From assembly GCA_032358165.1 (NCBI GenBank), contig JAALGY010000008.1:496001-560000 (forward strand): a DNA stretch of 64,000 nt, in the 5' to 3' direction. This stretch comes from Diplosphaera chodatii (taxonomy: Eukaryota > Chlorophyta > Trebouxiophyceae > Prasiolales > Stichococcaceae). Positions 25,790 through 39,526 of the stretch are shown here, piece by piece. Under the pieces are notes generated by a model. It was given only the letters and a program-made list of their open reading frames with translations, made no database searches and was not told the DNA's origin. Position 1 is the stretch's first letter. Each line of letters opens with the position of its first letter. The translations under genes and the position numbers were made by a program.

Positions 25790-26898
25790 CCAGGGCGCTG
25801 TGATGGGGTGCGCGTCTGGAGCCCGCAGTTCGGTGGTCAATGATGACACAGCTGCCTCTCTAGCTAGCGAATCTCCATCTGATCTGCCCGGCCTGCCTGC
25901 TGTCGTGGCAGTCCAGACCTGCATCACAAGGCAGGCCCGACTCCCACGATGGACGCTGCCTGCTCGCACATGCATGCTCTATGCGCGACTTCTTGACACG
26001 GAGCAGCGTTCGGACCTATGCATGCCACAGCGGCTTGCTGCACCTAAATGTAGCCAGCGCAGCGGCCAGACGCCGCCTGCGACGGGGCGCTCCGCGGACC
26101 GCATCACGCCTGTGTGGGCTCAGTAGGAGCACACGTACAGGCCCAAGGTGGATGTGCCACACCCTGCGGCCAGTTCGACATGCAATTCGGCCGCGCGTGT
26201 GCAGCAGCACGTTGACTGACCCCCTTGCAGTGGACCTTCCGAGACGTCATCTTGCCTTTTGGGCATGTTGCCGGGCGTACACAGTGGTCAGCTGCGGGCC
26301 TCGGGACGTCCACGTGCTTCCTCATGCACTTGGATGCAGAAATACAGCGCTCAGCAAACCTCAAGCTCCGTACACCTTGCGAAGTTCACTTCTGCTGAGG
26401 CGGCTTCCGGCGTGTGCGGTCAGGCGTGCGCGAGTACCTTGCTCGAGTGCTTGCTGGTAGCTGATCGTCGTTGCAACGATCAGACGGTTTGATCCCCAGA
26501 TTGACCTTGCTTTGGACCTGTCAGGTTGTGGATGCAAACATTGCATCATGCACATGCGGAGTGTGCAGCACAAGTTTTGCAGCGGAGTGCGCCGCAGACA
26601 CCAGTGTTCAGCGCCCTGCGTATGAGCCAAGCCGCCAGGCTCCTGAACGCTGTCACGGCTCTGCGCCTGTGTAATCTTGGCAGGCAGGTGCTGACGCGCT
26701 GCCTTGCTGACACCTGCAGGCAGGGCACTGCGGTAGCGGCGACACAGGACGCTCCAGCTGCAGGTTCTGCCCCTAGCAGCTGGTTCTGCCCCAACCAGCT
26801 GGCACGAGCTGGGCTGCCGTCGTCGCTAGAGCGTCCGGCACCCGCCGCTGCCGCCGTAGCTGCACATCAGCAGCTGGAGCAGCGGCGGCGCAGCTGAC

Positions 26899-29800
26899 AT
26901 GTGGGCGCAGGCGCTGGGCCGGGCCCCAGCCGGTATCGTGCCGGCCAAGGCCGCCAAGGGCGAGGCGGCCGCCGCAGCGGCCCAGATCCAGCTGGGCTGC
27001 AACATTGAGGCGTCCGCCGCGCAGCTGCTGCAGCTGCTCTTCGAGGTGTGCAGTTGGCAGCCAACATGTGATACCATGCATGCACAAGCATAGCTGAACA
27101 GCACCTTATGGTGCAGCTGTTGCGCAGATTGGCAGCATGCCGGCTCTATTCCTTCGTGCAAGCACACTGCCGAGCAGAACGCCCGCAGCGAGGCTGGCAG
27201 CGCACCGTGGACAATCGGCATTTCATGCGGCGGGGCCTCCACCCTGCAGGTGCACAGCTGCAAGCTGCTGCTGGACCCGATGGTGGTGGCAAACGCGGTG
27301 CGGCGGTATGAGACGTGCTGGCTGCCGCTGGTCGCCGCGCACGCCGCCACGCGGGCGCGCTCCCTCCTCGCGCCGCCGCTGGACGTGGCGTGGGTGTGGC
27401 TGCTGCACGCGCTGGACCCCGTGCACTACGCCGAGGTGCAGCCCTGTAGTGGCGGGGCTCGGCCTGCTGTTTTTGTTGATGCTTCTCGATGCATGTACAC
27501 ATGCAAGGCACAGACAAGGCGGGGCCTCGGGCTGTTCTTTCAAGAGCGGCACACTTCCAGCCAGACGCCATGTGTGCGGATGTGGCTCCCCTCAGAGTCT
27601 TGCAGAGCGCTTGCGCATGCGGCGAGGCATCCATCTCTGAACCAGCAGCACGCATACAAACTCGGAGCAAGGGTTCACGCCCGTGCGCCTCCTGGAGCAG
27701 GCTGCTCTGTTGAGCGGTGCGCCCCGCCCTGCAGGACATGGCGCGGCTGCTGAGCAAGGCGGTGATGCGGTGGTGGCCGGACGAGATGGTGCCGCAGAAC
27801 CGGCCGGCGGCGGCGGTGGGGGAGGCGCGCCGCCTGTGGGAGGCCGCCCAGCTGTACGAGCCCTTCGACATCACCGGCCAGGTCGCGGCCAAGTACGGTG
27901 AGCCGCAGCACAGGAGTGTGGCACACCCTAACGCCATGCTTCCCAGCACGAGACCTCGGAAGCCATGTGGTCCTGGCTTCCTGGACACAATGGGCCAGAG
28001 AGCACCCAATCCCTGTCAATGGGGTACACCCTGGCACGCTAAGGCGTCAGTTGCGCAGCGAGGGTCATCCCAGACGGTCACGATGCTGCTTGCTTTTTGT
28101 CATCAGGCAACTGGCTCTCAGAACCGGAGAGGTACAAGCCGTATGTGTATCTTTGCTATCCTCAGGCGCTATGAAGGCGTTCCTCGAGAAGCTCCCGCAC
28201 AGCAGCCAGCTGGGCACCGACTTCCAGGCGGCATCGGCAGCCCTGGCAGATTTCATGTATCAGGTAAGCTCGTTACCAGAGCTGAAGCACCTGACAGTCC
28301 TCATCCAGTCTGTGCCATGTTTGTTGGGAAGCTTGGCGACCTCAGCTGCTGCATTGGCAGTGCCTGAGTCAGCTGACACTTTGGTATAACCTCGTCGGCT
28401 TTGAAGCTGGACGTCAATCTTGGCTATATCCGGCGCAGCAGCCTTCAGCCAGTGCTCTGCTTCCTCAGCCCCCGTCGCAACAGCCAGTCAGCTGCGCCCG
28501 CAGGTGGCGCTGCCGCACTACAGGGAGGCCTGGTTCCTGGCGCGGGCGGCCCAGCGGTACCGCCGCTTCCTGCACCTGCACCGCCTCCACGGCCGCACCA
28601 CCCTGATCCCGCCCCCCGACATCGACCTGTGCTGGCGCACCCACCAGGTGCGGCCAGCCTACCTGGAAAACTGACAGCTTGACAGACAACTGAAATTGAC
28701 CACATGCGGTCGGAGGTATACCCACCCATAGTCACCCGGCAGTAGCACTCCGTCCACCTGCTGTTGCTCGGGAGCGCAGGTTGTCAGTCCGGCGCATTTG
28801 CTGCGACTTGAGCTGTCCTGATGTCATGGCCCAAGAGCTGATCACCGGCAGGCTGGCTGCAGGTTTCCCATGTGGCGTACAGCGCAGACAGCATGGCGCT
28901 GTTTGACGACATCTACCTCCGCGACGACGAGCAGCTCAACTGGAAGCCCGGCATGCTGGAGTTCAACTTCCACCTCACAGAGGTGCGCCATCGGCGTCCA
29001 GTGCCATGCAGCTGCCTGCCGTTCGCACCTGCAGAGGCAGGGGTGCCGGCAGTGTGTTGCATGCCATGCGCCGTGCAGCTGCAGGTGCTCGACAAGAGTG
29101 TCCTTCTGTCAAATGGGTATGTCATGAAGGAAAGTCGTTCCTGTTATCTGCAGGAGCTGTATCGTGCGGCGTATGGGGAGCCGCTCGCAGCGGACGGGTG
29201 CATGTTCCGCGGCACGCCGCCCCCCCTGTGGCGCACTGACCCCAATCCAGGTGGGTGCCAACACCCTTTGCTCATCACCCCGCATCAAGCCAAGCTGTGA
29301 CGTCGCCTGCAGATGCGTCCTGATCAGCTCCACAAAGCTCCAGACTCACAGGCTGATCAGCAGGCGGCAGGGCTTCCGACCATTCCTGCCCTCCAAGACG
29401 CGGCACCTGAACATAGCAGCCTGATTGACGCGCCAGGCATGTTATGCTGCCCTGGCAGGGGAGGTGGAGTGGGAGGGCGCACCCTGCAACGCTGAGCACG
29501 GCGCTGTCGTGACGGCGGCTGGTGCAACAGCCTGGGGCTTCACCCTCACAGAGGGCGCTCCCATGTTGGACGCCTGGCCGCCCCTTCCGGGTGCGGCTTG
29601 GCACCTCCAACACTGTTGATCCAATGGATTATCCACTGTTTCGAGATTGCGTTCTGGAATCCCGAGTTGCCGGCATCATGGTACTCAGCTCCACCTACTC
29701 GAGGCCTGGGCTCAGAACGCTCAATAGGATTAGCGTCGTCGCAGCAGGTTCACCTTGCCGTCATATTCTGCAGATGACGGCGTGCTCATTGTGATGCGTG

Positions 29801-32800
29801 CCAGCCGGGGCGGCCCTTTCGACCGCGCAATGAGCCTGGTGATGCACTACAGTGGCAGCTCATTCGACACCGCCTCCGTCATGGTATGCAGCCCTCGCAG
29901 TTGACCCCAACGTTTGTCAAGGTTGCGCTTGCTGAAGATGAAGCCACATGGTGCCGTCCGACCTCAGAGGAATGAGGCGGACTTTCAAAGGAACAACAGC
30001 TGCTGTCCGCTCACTGCCTCAGCTGGTGTCGGCGCTGCCGTCCTGAGCATTTCTGTCCACTGTGCAGGTGCTTGACCCGGAAGGGACCGTGTTTGCCATG
30101 GGGCAGCTGGTCGGCAGCGAACAGCTGCCAATGCGTGCATTGGAGGTAAGAAGGCATTACTGAGTTTACGACCAAAGCTTTCGATCTGCTGCATTGCAAT
30201 GCATCATGTGTGCACAGGCACTTCAAGCTACACCATTCACAAGGGCCGGCATGGTGACAGCAACCCAGGTGACCGAGAACATTGCGCAGACTTTATAAGT
30301 CCGCTGCAGGGGGGCCGCAGCGCAGGAGGAGGCCCAGCACTTGCGGGCATCCCCGGGGAGCGCGCCTTCAGCATCGCCGGCCGCGAGCGCGACTGGGGCA
30401 TCGCAGTCGCCACCTCCCGGCCGGGTGACCCCTCCAGGTGGGATGCCGCACGTCACGCCGCAACGCTGGTACCCATGTTCCCTCGAAATGGCCTGGTGTC
30501 CTTCCCCCTTGTGAATTTCGACTCGTTCTCTGCCGAGCCAGCCCCAGATGTGCACAGTATACATGTTTGTATACAACCAACCATATCGCATGGCAGGGAT
30601 CTGACTGGCGACGAGAAGAAGGATGCCAAGGCGGGCGGCATGCACCTGCGGCTGTTCCGGCGGGGCGCCTCGGACGGCAGCCAGACGCCTTTCCGCTGGA
30701 CGCGCACCACCCTGCCCGACAATGTGAGTTGATTTTTTTAGAATCATTCTCCCATCGCAGCACCTCGAATTGTTTGCTGCGACCCGGTGTCTAGGGAGCT
30801 CCTTGTCTGATGCTGTACCACTTGCTCCAGTAAACTGCAGCCTGCAGACGTCAGCCTGCTGGGGCCGTGGCTTTCGCCACGGTGCACTGCACACTGGCAG
30901 CGTGCTTACGTCTGCTGTGGACTGCACAGGGGGGCGTGCTGTGGCAGCTGCTGCATGGCGTGGCCAAGACCAAGGGGCTGCTGGGCAAGGCCAAGCGCGC
31001 GCCGACGCACCCCTGCGATGTCTCCATCACCATCGGGCCCCAGGTGCAGATGTCCGCCAGCCTGGAGATGGCTGCCCCATGATGAGACACCACAGCTGTG
31101 AGATGCACCCCACCCACACTGCACATTTGTGGTAGGCATGTCACAGCGAGGTCGCGAGGTCACTCAGCCAGGGACCCTCCGCCTTTCATGGCAGGCTGAC
31201 AGCTGAGGCCGGACTCTGCAGCCAGACACCTGACACCTGAAACATCTTTCTGCCACAGGGCATCCCGACGCGGGTGGTGTGCGGCCCCGCGGAGGACTGC
31301 GGGGTGGCGCTGGCGCTGGCCGGGGCGCTGGCCCTGCAGCGCACCATCCTCACGCTGTCGGGCGTCGGCGGCCTCCTGCGCAGCGTCTCCCACTCGGAGG
31401 CCAGCACCCCAGTGCGCCGCCGGCTAGCAGTGCAGATGCAGTGGCAGGCCTGACCAGAACAGCGCCCAGGCCTATGCGTGTGCATGCCAGTGTGCATCCC
31501 CAAACCGGGGCACCTTCCGCATGCCCATCACCTTGACATGCCTGATGTTGCACGAGCAGCTCAATACCCATGCAGCTAGCGTCTGCTTGCTGTGTGCTCA
31601 GCACCTGCATGCATGAAGGCTCACCATATCTGCCGCAATTACGGGGATACGCCGCACCGCCCTGGTGACAGTTGTGCCTGCTGCTGCTGCAGAGGGCGCC
31701 GGAGGGCTTCAAGCTGCTGTCGGAGGACCAGCTGTTCAGCCTGGCGCGCGCACGCATGCAGTTCCCCCGCGGCCGCCGGTCCACCCCGCAGCGGCCCTCC
31801 CGGGATGCCAGCAGCCTCGCCCCGTCTTCAGCCACGTCCTCACCCGTGCGGGCGCCAAACCCCCTGGCACAACCAGTGGAGTCGCCGCGACCAGACCGTT
31901 CAGGGTGCGGGCATGGCTGGCCCCATACCTTCCTTTGGATGTGATTGCCTCTATCTACTTATAGATGACGGCTTGTGATGACATATGGTGCTGTTGAGTG
32001 CCGTGGCTGCGCGTGAGTGCTACATATCTTTCATGCGGCGATGCTGAGCAGGTTCGATGCCCATCACCGGGACCCGCCGCTGACCAGCCGCAGCGCCGCC
32101 AGCAGCTTTGGCTTCTCGTCTGCCGTGGCCCCATCAGGTGCGCATGGGGACATCTGCCTTTCCAGCGGCGGTCGTCCGGGTGCTGCCAGTGCTCATGCGC
32201 TGCTGCTGGCAGCAAAACGATCTCGCAAGCCTCGAGCGCACTGCCACAGCTGCTGGTCCTGAACTTTGACGCTGCCTTGCAAGCCCACCCGTCGGCTGCA
32301 ACGTAGCTTTGCACGTAGTATCTCATGGCACGGTGGCGCGGTTGGAAGCGCAGAGCTTGTGGCACAGTGGCTGCCCTAGTTTGCGGTTTGTAAGGCGTAC
32401 TGGCGTGTTTATGATGAAAATTCCCTGCGCCCCGCCCCGCAGTTGCGATGCCGCCAACGACGCCCGGGCGTCGGATCGAGGCGCCGCCGCCCGCGGCCGC
32501 GTCGACGCTGGTGGCGGGCATCCGCGCGCAGGAGTGGGGCGCGATGGGCGTGCCCCTGGCCGCGGTGGAGGTCCTTGGCGACGAGGACACTGCGGTGCTG
32601 TCGGTGCGTGTCATTGGGGGCCAGGACTTAGGGCTTGGCCAACAGCCAGCAGCTGGCAGTCCAGGCTTGAAGCTGGGCGCAGCGTGCAGTCGGTAGCGTT
32701 TGATAGTGTTGGACACAAAAGTCTGTCGGTATGCCGTCTGCCACCCGTGCTATCAAAGGTTCGTGTCTCCACAAGAGAATCAACTTGCAAACAACGCTTC

Positions 32801-35800
32801 CCTGCTGAGCGAACTGGCCAGCCACCTTGGCCGCCAAGCTGCGTTGAGCGTCAGTGTACCTGCCTGATAACCCCTGCCTCCGCCTCTGCAGTTCCTGGAT
32901 GCGCTTCGGACGGGTGCTGACGATGCTGAGCTCGCCGCACGCCGGCATGCGCTGCTGACGAAGGCCGCGCCTGAGCTCAACCCCGGTGAGCTACATCGCT
33001 GATATGTCGACCGATGCAATCAGCCAGCAGCTTGGGCTCACAATTGTGCAATGGCAGCAGCAGCAGCAGCAGCACTTACCGCCACCAGACTGATGCCATC
33101 TGAAGTGAGAGTCCTCAAGAGCAAGGTCGCGCTGTTCTCATACAGGGTTGAACCCTGGGCTGGATCCGACGTGCGACCTGCCATCGCCGCGCAGCCGCAA
33201 GAGCTTTGCGCTCGCCAACAGCGGGCCGTCCACAGCAGCCAGCCTCAGCCCGCTGGGCGGGCGCCGGGATCGGCAACCAGCGCCGCAGACGCCCCCCCTG
33301 CAGCAGCCGCTGCAGCCGCAGGCCCAGCAGCCCGGGCCGCAGGACGCAGCGAAGAGGCCGCCGGCAGGCAGCCTGACAGCCCGCACGGCGCAGCCCCTGC
33401 CGGAGCGGGGACCGCCCATGAGGCGCTCGCTCAGCTTCGACACTGGTCAAAAGTGCGGTCGGAATCGGGTGCCAGCAGACCCTGCCTGTGGCGCTCGATT
33501 CATGGTCGCACATCATGTCCGTCGTTGTCGTGCATGTCGAGGTGTCATTGCATAGCACACCCGCATCGTGGCAGCAGGTTGTGTGTCCTGGTGGGCCGCT
33601 GCACCACGCAAGGCTTGTTACGCTGCGCAACAGCAAGCACCTGCCTGCAGGAGCGCTGAGGTGCTGCCGCTCAAGCCGCTGACAGAGCAGCCGGGCTACG
33701 ATCCTGCGCGCCTCAGCGAGGAGTATGCCATACAGCGTGGCGGCGACGGCACCCGGTGAGAGCACCATGCTGTCTGCAGTCTCCCTTGCCCGTCACTTGT
33801 TGGCTGTTGTGCCTGCTGCCATCGTGATGGCATGTGGCGGCAATGTAAATGCTCCCGCTAGGCTGACACCCTCCTGCGATCATGGTTCGTGATATGCACG
33901 TCTTTTCCAGGCTGTCACCACGGGAGCGGCACTCGCCCCGCAGCTACTCACCGCGCACCGTCTTTTCAGCATCCCCCGAGGCCAAGCGCTCGCCGCCGTC
34001 GGACTCCTCGCCTGGCAGCCCAGTAGTGCCGAGGTCTCCCAGGGCGGCCGTTCTAGCGGCAGAGACCGCGGTGGCCCTTGAGCGGGCAAAGCGCTCCGAG
34101 GCAGCCTTTGTAAGGTGCTGAGCTTCTGGTCATGGTATTTCGTTTCATATATATACCTGTCCCACTCACAGACTCATTGGTCACATTAGCATTGATCTGC
34201 ACACGAAGCTTTTGAGACGAAGCTCTGCAGATGGCACTTCGCACACCAGGCTTTGTGCGTGGCTGCAATGAAGCGTTACATGCCATCATGTGCAGGGCGG
34301 AGCCGTCCGCACACCGCCACAGCAGCCGCTCGCCGCACCACAACATCGCGCACAGCAGCCTGTTCTCCTCGTCCGCTGCGGACTCACCCGGCAAGGCGTC
34401 GCCGGCAAAGGCCTCGAGCGCAGATCCAGCACGTGTGGCAGCAAAGGCGGCGTTGTCAAATGAGGCAGGAAAGGGCGGCAAGGCAGCCAAGGTGCGGCAC
34501 TCGCGGTCTGCCGAGGCTGTCAAGAGGAGTGGCGCCGACGCCGCTCTGGCTGCCGCCGCTGCCGCCGCCGGCGCCGGCAAGTCAGCGCCTGCGATGGAAC
34601 ACAACGGAGCCGCTGCAGTCGGGGACAACCGGCCGGCGTGGCGCAGCGGCGACAGCGACACATCCACCGCCAAGGGCGGCAGCGGCAGCAGCGGGTCCTC
34701 GCCCGAGCGCAGGCGCCAGCTGGGCCACCACGCGTCCAGCGGCGCGCTCATCAGCCCCGGCAGCCTCAAGGGCGAGGCCAACAGCTCTGCCGCCTCGTCC
34801 CAGGTGGGTTTGAAGTGCATCAGGACCTCGGCATTCTGCTGCAAGCCCCTGGGCTCTTGGTCAGGGGTGTATGCCTGTCAGCTGATGTTGCTTGGAGTGA
34901 CCAAGCCCCTGCTTCGAGGTCAACTGACAGCCTGGTACCTCTTGTGCTGAAGACTGCTGAAGACTGCGAAGCTGCACTCAGAACGTAGCAGAGGTGAAGG
35001 GCGCCTGCACCCTGCTGCCGCAGGCTGGCGCAGACTCGGTGGCGCCGACGGAGATCACGCTTTCGCCACGGCCCGAGGACTTGCGCATCGGCGCCGCGAG
35101 CCCCACCAGGCCGCGGCGGCTGCGACGGGGGTCCGCCTCCGGCGAGGCGGTGGCCTCGCTGGCGGGTGGCCTGCCGTCGACCGTGCCGGAGGAGCGCTCC
35201 GAGGCCTCCGTCCAGACGGGTGAGCATGCGCTTGTTTGCAGCCTGCGCTGCGTCTTGTTGTTCAGTGCTCTGCCTGTTACGTGCCCAATGCGGTCAGTGG
35301 TGCTACAAGTGAGTGCTGCTTCTCGTGAGCTGAGGCTTACGAGGACACATGTGCAGCATGCTTGTTGCCTGCCAACCGCACCAGCGCGCCTCTGCCTGGC
35401 ATCATGCGCTTTCACTGTTGTCCAACAGGCGTGACACTTCCTTTGCCGCATGTATTGCAGGACCTGGAGCATCTCCTCGGGCTGCGGCCAGGGCGCCTGA
35501 GGCGGAGGCCCCCATCTCGCTGACGCCCCATCGGCGGGATTCCACGCCTGCCAACGACAAGGAAGACTACAGGCACCCTGCAGTGAGTGATGGCTGCTCC
35601 TTGGCATCAGCTGGGGCAGGGGTTGACATGAGCGCTGGCTCTGCACCAAGCGTTAGTACAGCCAGTGTAGGGTGCTAAGGAGTGCGGAGACCTGCATTCC
35701 ACATGCGCGCAACAGCCTTGCAGACCAGCAAAGTCACTGTCAAATTGAGCAAGGCACGTGGTGTAGAGTAGATGGTGGAGATGCACTTCGTTGCATGCCA

Positions 35801-38800
35801 TCGATTACATGTCATGATGCTGCAATGTGAGAACCGTGTCATCTTTACAACTTGCCCTTGCCCATTTTCATTTGCTACTTGCACAGCATTTTGCTATCAG
35901 GCCTGCCATCGAAACATGGCATGCATTTAAGTGGGAGTGCTCGCTGGACGCTTTGGGTCGGTGTGAGGGTTTGAGAAACAGTTGTTGTGCAGGCTCGTTC
36001 AGTTGCGGCTTGACACCCTACCTCTGAGGTGTATGCAGCAGTATAGCAAGCAGCTATGTATTGCACAGGGACAAGTACGTATATTTGAGCAACCTGAGCA
36101 ACATCATGAGCACCTGTTCTGAATGTGACATGTTTCTCATGCTGAGGTTTGCACACCGCAGGTGGTAGTGGAGCAGTATGCACCGGTGTCATCGGCGCGG
36201 GACCGCTTCAACAAGGCGGACGACAAGCCGCTGACGCCGCGCAACAGCTGGGGCGGGTGCGCGTTGCCTGTCATCTGATCGCAGCTCCTGCTCCCGCAGA
36301 TTGGGCGTGCAGCCATGCGCCCCACGCCTGCTGCTTGCCGACACACTCGCTTTGCTCCGACTGCTGACGATGGCATGCAGGGTCCCATCAATGCACCACA
36401 GAGCAACTGCTTGCTGATCGGTTCTGGCAGCTCTGCTGAGCATGACTGCCAGTTGCTTCAAGGTTGAAGGGTTTACAAAGTGCTGGCTGCTGCACTAGAC
36501 TAATTGCTGAAGGTCGTGGGTGCAGGGGGAGCGGGGGCAAGGAGGGCCCCAGCACCTCCTCCCGTGGCGGCAGCGGGCAGCTGTCCAATGGCCCAACTCC
36601 GCGATCCCCCGGCACGGCGCCCAGTCCAAGGGACGGCAGCCCCTCCACTGGGCGCTCGCCCCGCCACCCTGCAGCAGTGGGTCCCTCTCCAACTCGAGCC
36701 TCTGTGGTCGGGCCTGCCATCTGCAGCGACGAATGCCATGATACCTTCGCTATGTCATTGCATCACCGAGCAAAGGCACTGGATCCACGGCGCACAGTGC
36801 TGCCCCTGGCTGGTCAATGTCCTCAGAGATTGTGGGCCTCGCTGCTATTCCTGCCTGTCCCACAAGTTGGAACCTTGTTGTTGCACGAAGGCAGCAGCAT
36901 GATCGCAGGGCTGTGGCCTATGACTAGGCACTGTCCCATGAGGTGCTGGGTGAATGCGCATGCAGATAGCCGCGGACTCGCTGCTAGCGGAGGCATCAGC
37001 TACGCTCCTGAGCGTCCACGACATGGTCAGCCGAACACCCCGCACCCCAAGTAAGCAGTTGTGGGCGCAGACAGTGAGCCCGTACAGGCTCAATACCCAG
37101 AATGATAGTACAGGGGGATTGCATCCTGTCTATGGGGATATGTGAGGAAGCCTGGGTGTGCCCAAGAGACAGTGTGCAGCCAGGCGCTCACCTGTACTAC
37201 GTCTGAAAGGGCAGCGGATGTGTCAGCAGTGCTTTCAGGATGCTGTCTGCCTTGAGGCACCGGCTGTGCTGCCAATTTATATGTGTTCCGGGCGGCTGTG
37301 CGGCAAGAGTGCATGTGCTGGTTGCACATGATTGTGGCATCCGTGTAGTCTGCAGAAAGTCTTGTGCGCTTGCACGCAGGCGGGCGGCTGAGCAGCAGGG
37401 GCTCGCTTGGCCAGTCCATCGAAGGGGAGCGGCCGCCTTCACCGCACACGCCTGCCTCCACCGCTCCCGCTGAAGATCCGCTGCCGCAGCGGCCGCCGGC
37501 CCTGCTTGGTGCTGATCTGCGCCAATAATAAGCTGCTGCACACCCCGCCGGGATGTAGCGATGTGTGCACACCTGCAAGAGGCGCAGCGCTCCTTTGTTT
37601 GCAGGTCTGTGCAGCTTCCTGATGCTTTGATTTTGATATGCAGGCGCGCTGTCTGGCGGTACTCTGCGGCCAACACTGTCCGACCCTGCTGCCGTCACAG
37701 CTGTCCTGTCAGGTGCGCATGCAGCCTACTGAAAGCATACTCAGCCGCCCTCGGTATGAAGCAGTCCAGAGGCCAAGACTGCACAGGCATTGGGTGGATT
37801 GCTTTGGCTGAGGAAAGTACAACGATGCACGCTGCAATACACCGACAAAATTGGCTAAGGTTTGCCTGTAACCCTATGCAGAGCCGATGCCGCCACGGCC
37901 ACCATCATCCGCAGGCGGCTCGCCTGCAGGGGGGAATTCGCCCCTGGGTGGCCGCGCATCTCCTGCAGCCCTGGGCAGCCCCATGAAGCGTGCCGCTTCT
38001 CCGACAGCCACCTTCGGCACCGCCGCCTCAGCAGAAGCGCTGCTGGATGGCATTCGCAGGTGCGTGGTAGCATGTCTGCAGGAAGCACGACTGGCCATGC
38101 ACGGCCCACCCTGCCGGGGTTGAGACGCCATGCAGTCTCATCTGCTCAGGTTTGCAAGGGGTGCTGTGCAATGAACGGCGTCAAAGCGGCCCAGCGCACT
38201 TGAAACATATTCCAGCAGTGCTTTGCACACGCCCAACGCGCACCCATCAGTCGTCGAGTGTTTCAGCTATTCAACAAGCTCCTGCTAATAGGTATTCTGC
38301 AACTTGACATGCAGTCTGGCAGCGGACGTGGAGGCATCTGATATGGCTGAAAAAGCTGGCAGCAGCCCTGCAGCACCCAAGGTCGACAGCACCAGGACCG
38401 GCCAGAAGCACAAGTCCCGCGGCAAGAGCAGCCGCGTCGTGGTGACCGGACAGTCCTCTCCTTGCACAAATGGACCTCTGCCTTCCCGTATCTTCTCTGC
38501 CCGGTGTTGAGCGTTGTCACGCTCCTGAATAAAGTCATGAGGCGGTGTGATGGTAACACTGCAGGTCACGACTCTTCTGTTTGGACAGTCATCGCTTGGT
38601 GACATGCTGCATGTTGAGTTCCTACTCCAGTAGTCGAATGGTGTTGTCCCTTGCGCAGGATTGGGAGGCACGCACAAGCCAGCGCCCTGAAGTCGTTCCG
38701 CCCCTGGGGCTTGGGGTCAAGCACCGCGGTGGCAGCCCCGGAGTAGCTGCGGGCGCCGGCCAGCAGTTTGAGACCCTCGAGTCGCTTCGCACCAAGTTCG

Positions 38801-38817
38801 CAGGGCCCAAGGCCTGA
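26899..38817 (+). CDS. GRDP: Glycine-rich domain-containing protein (GRDP, DUF1399) homologue with a very long disordered tail
   Basis: Exons: 26899-27045, 27250-27435, 27735-27897, 28166-28263, 28504-28647, 28863-28982, 29154-29250, 29459-29590, 29774-29883, 30068-30145, 30310-30723, 30930-31043, 31259-31411, 31693-31904, 32052-32137, 32443-32603, 32892-32985, 33146-33452, 33651-33755, 33911-34114, 34296-34803, 35024-35219, 35461-35582, 36162-36256, 36526-36703, 36966-37050, 37380-37508, 37644-37712, 37882-38059, 38315-38441 and 38659-38817. All 31 join in phase to 1,656 residues. The N-terminal third follows plant GRDP1/2: RRYETCWLPLV then APPLDVAWVWLLHALDPVHY, a helical DFQAASAALADFMYQ, RYRRFLHLHRLHGRTTLIPP with PPPDIDLCWRTHQ (the repeated D-W-H motif), then beta-rich parts (DDGVLIVMRASRGGPFD, GGMHLRLFRRG). 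From about residue 653 the protein is Ser/Pro/Arg/Ala-rich with many SP sites and no fold. Plant GRDPs act in stress and development with unclear biochemistry. A second gene starting near exon 14 is possible, though phases do not require it. Confidence 0.82.
33055..33072. repeat. CAG microsatellite in an intron
   Basis: Six uninterrupted CAG units lie in the intron between exons 17 and 18 of the GRDP gene, followed by an imperfect unit. Confidence 0.9.
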
Positions 38818-39526
38818 TGGTTTCCAAACATCTGGCAGATTGAAGTTGGTTGGCGGCGGAGCAGCTCACACAGATCCGTGACAGATCTCAGCAAAGGTCA
38901 CATGAAGTGTTCAGGTCAAGGACCGTGGGCGGTAGCAGCCCGAGTTTTGGCGAGGGATTTGACGAGGTACGTTGGTTGCATCGAAATTGGTTGATGGGCT
39001 GCGTTGCTTGCGGACTGCAGCGTGATTGGATGCTTGACCACCATGGTGAACTGCGGCACCGATATTTCGTGTCAGCATACTCAGTGGACCACATCAGGAA
39101 CCCTCATTTGTTTCCTGTTTGCTTGCACTTACCTGCGCATGTTATCTCCTATCTGCGGGATGTTGCTGGTAGCTTCTGTATGTAGTGCCAGCATTCTGTT
39201 CATCAGCCGAAGCTGAGCAATGATGTATGGTAAAATCCATGTCAGCAAGGACTTTGCTGTGGCACTCACCAACGTAGCGGACCCCATCCAGGCCGAAATG
39301 GGTAGGGTCGCTGGAGGGTGTTCACTCCCCATGTGCCCATGATCAAGAACATGCCTGTATCAATCACGTGAGCATTGCCACTCAGACGCTTGGCTAACAC
39401 CGGACATGCACAGCGTTCGCTGACAGGCAACAGAAGGACTCAGTACTGCAGCAGCTGCTTGGCGATTCCAGTTAGGGGCTCCCCAGACGCCCGAGCCGCA
39501 ACAGATTGGGATTGCCTGCGCACATC
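38818..39526. other. Intergenic region with one orphan exon-like segment
   Basis: The space between the GRDP and CNX1G genes (both +). At 38897-38966 a segment reads SHEVFRSRTVGGSSPSFGEG in one frame, is preceded by AG and is followed by a GTACGT donor. It looks like an exon, perhaps an alternative 3' exon of GRDP, but I found no partner. The rest shows nothing recognisable and is richer in A/T. Confidence 0.35.

Larger units (their letters stand above)
25131..26898. other. Intergenic region, no gene recognised
   Basis: The space between the ankyrin gene and the GRDP gene, both on the plus strand. It holds a TGTAA at 25785-25789 that could end the ankyrin transcript, and a 16-base direct repeat at 25563-25608. 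Open frames at 25800-26900 have no domains I recognise and may be 5' UTR of the next gene. Confidence 0.45.

Noticed and set aside
24611..25975. 454-residue minus-strand open frame
   Set aside because: It lies antisense to exons of the ankyrin gene and extends into intergenic DNA. It has no domain, and its length is explained by GC-rich codon bias on the opposite strand.
30544..30600. Possible 48-base intron within exon 11 of GRDP
   Set aside because: A GTGCAC...GGCAG pair exists, but the piece is far shorter than all other introns here and keeps the frame open, so the exon was left whole.
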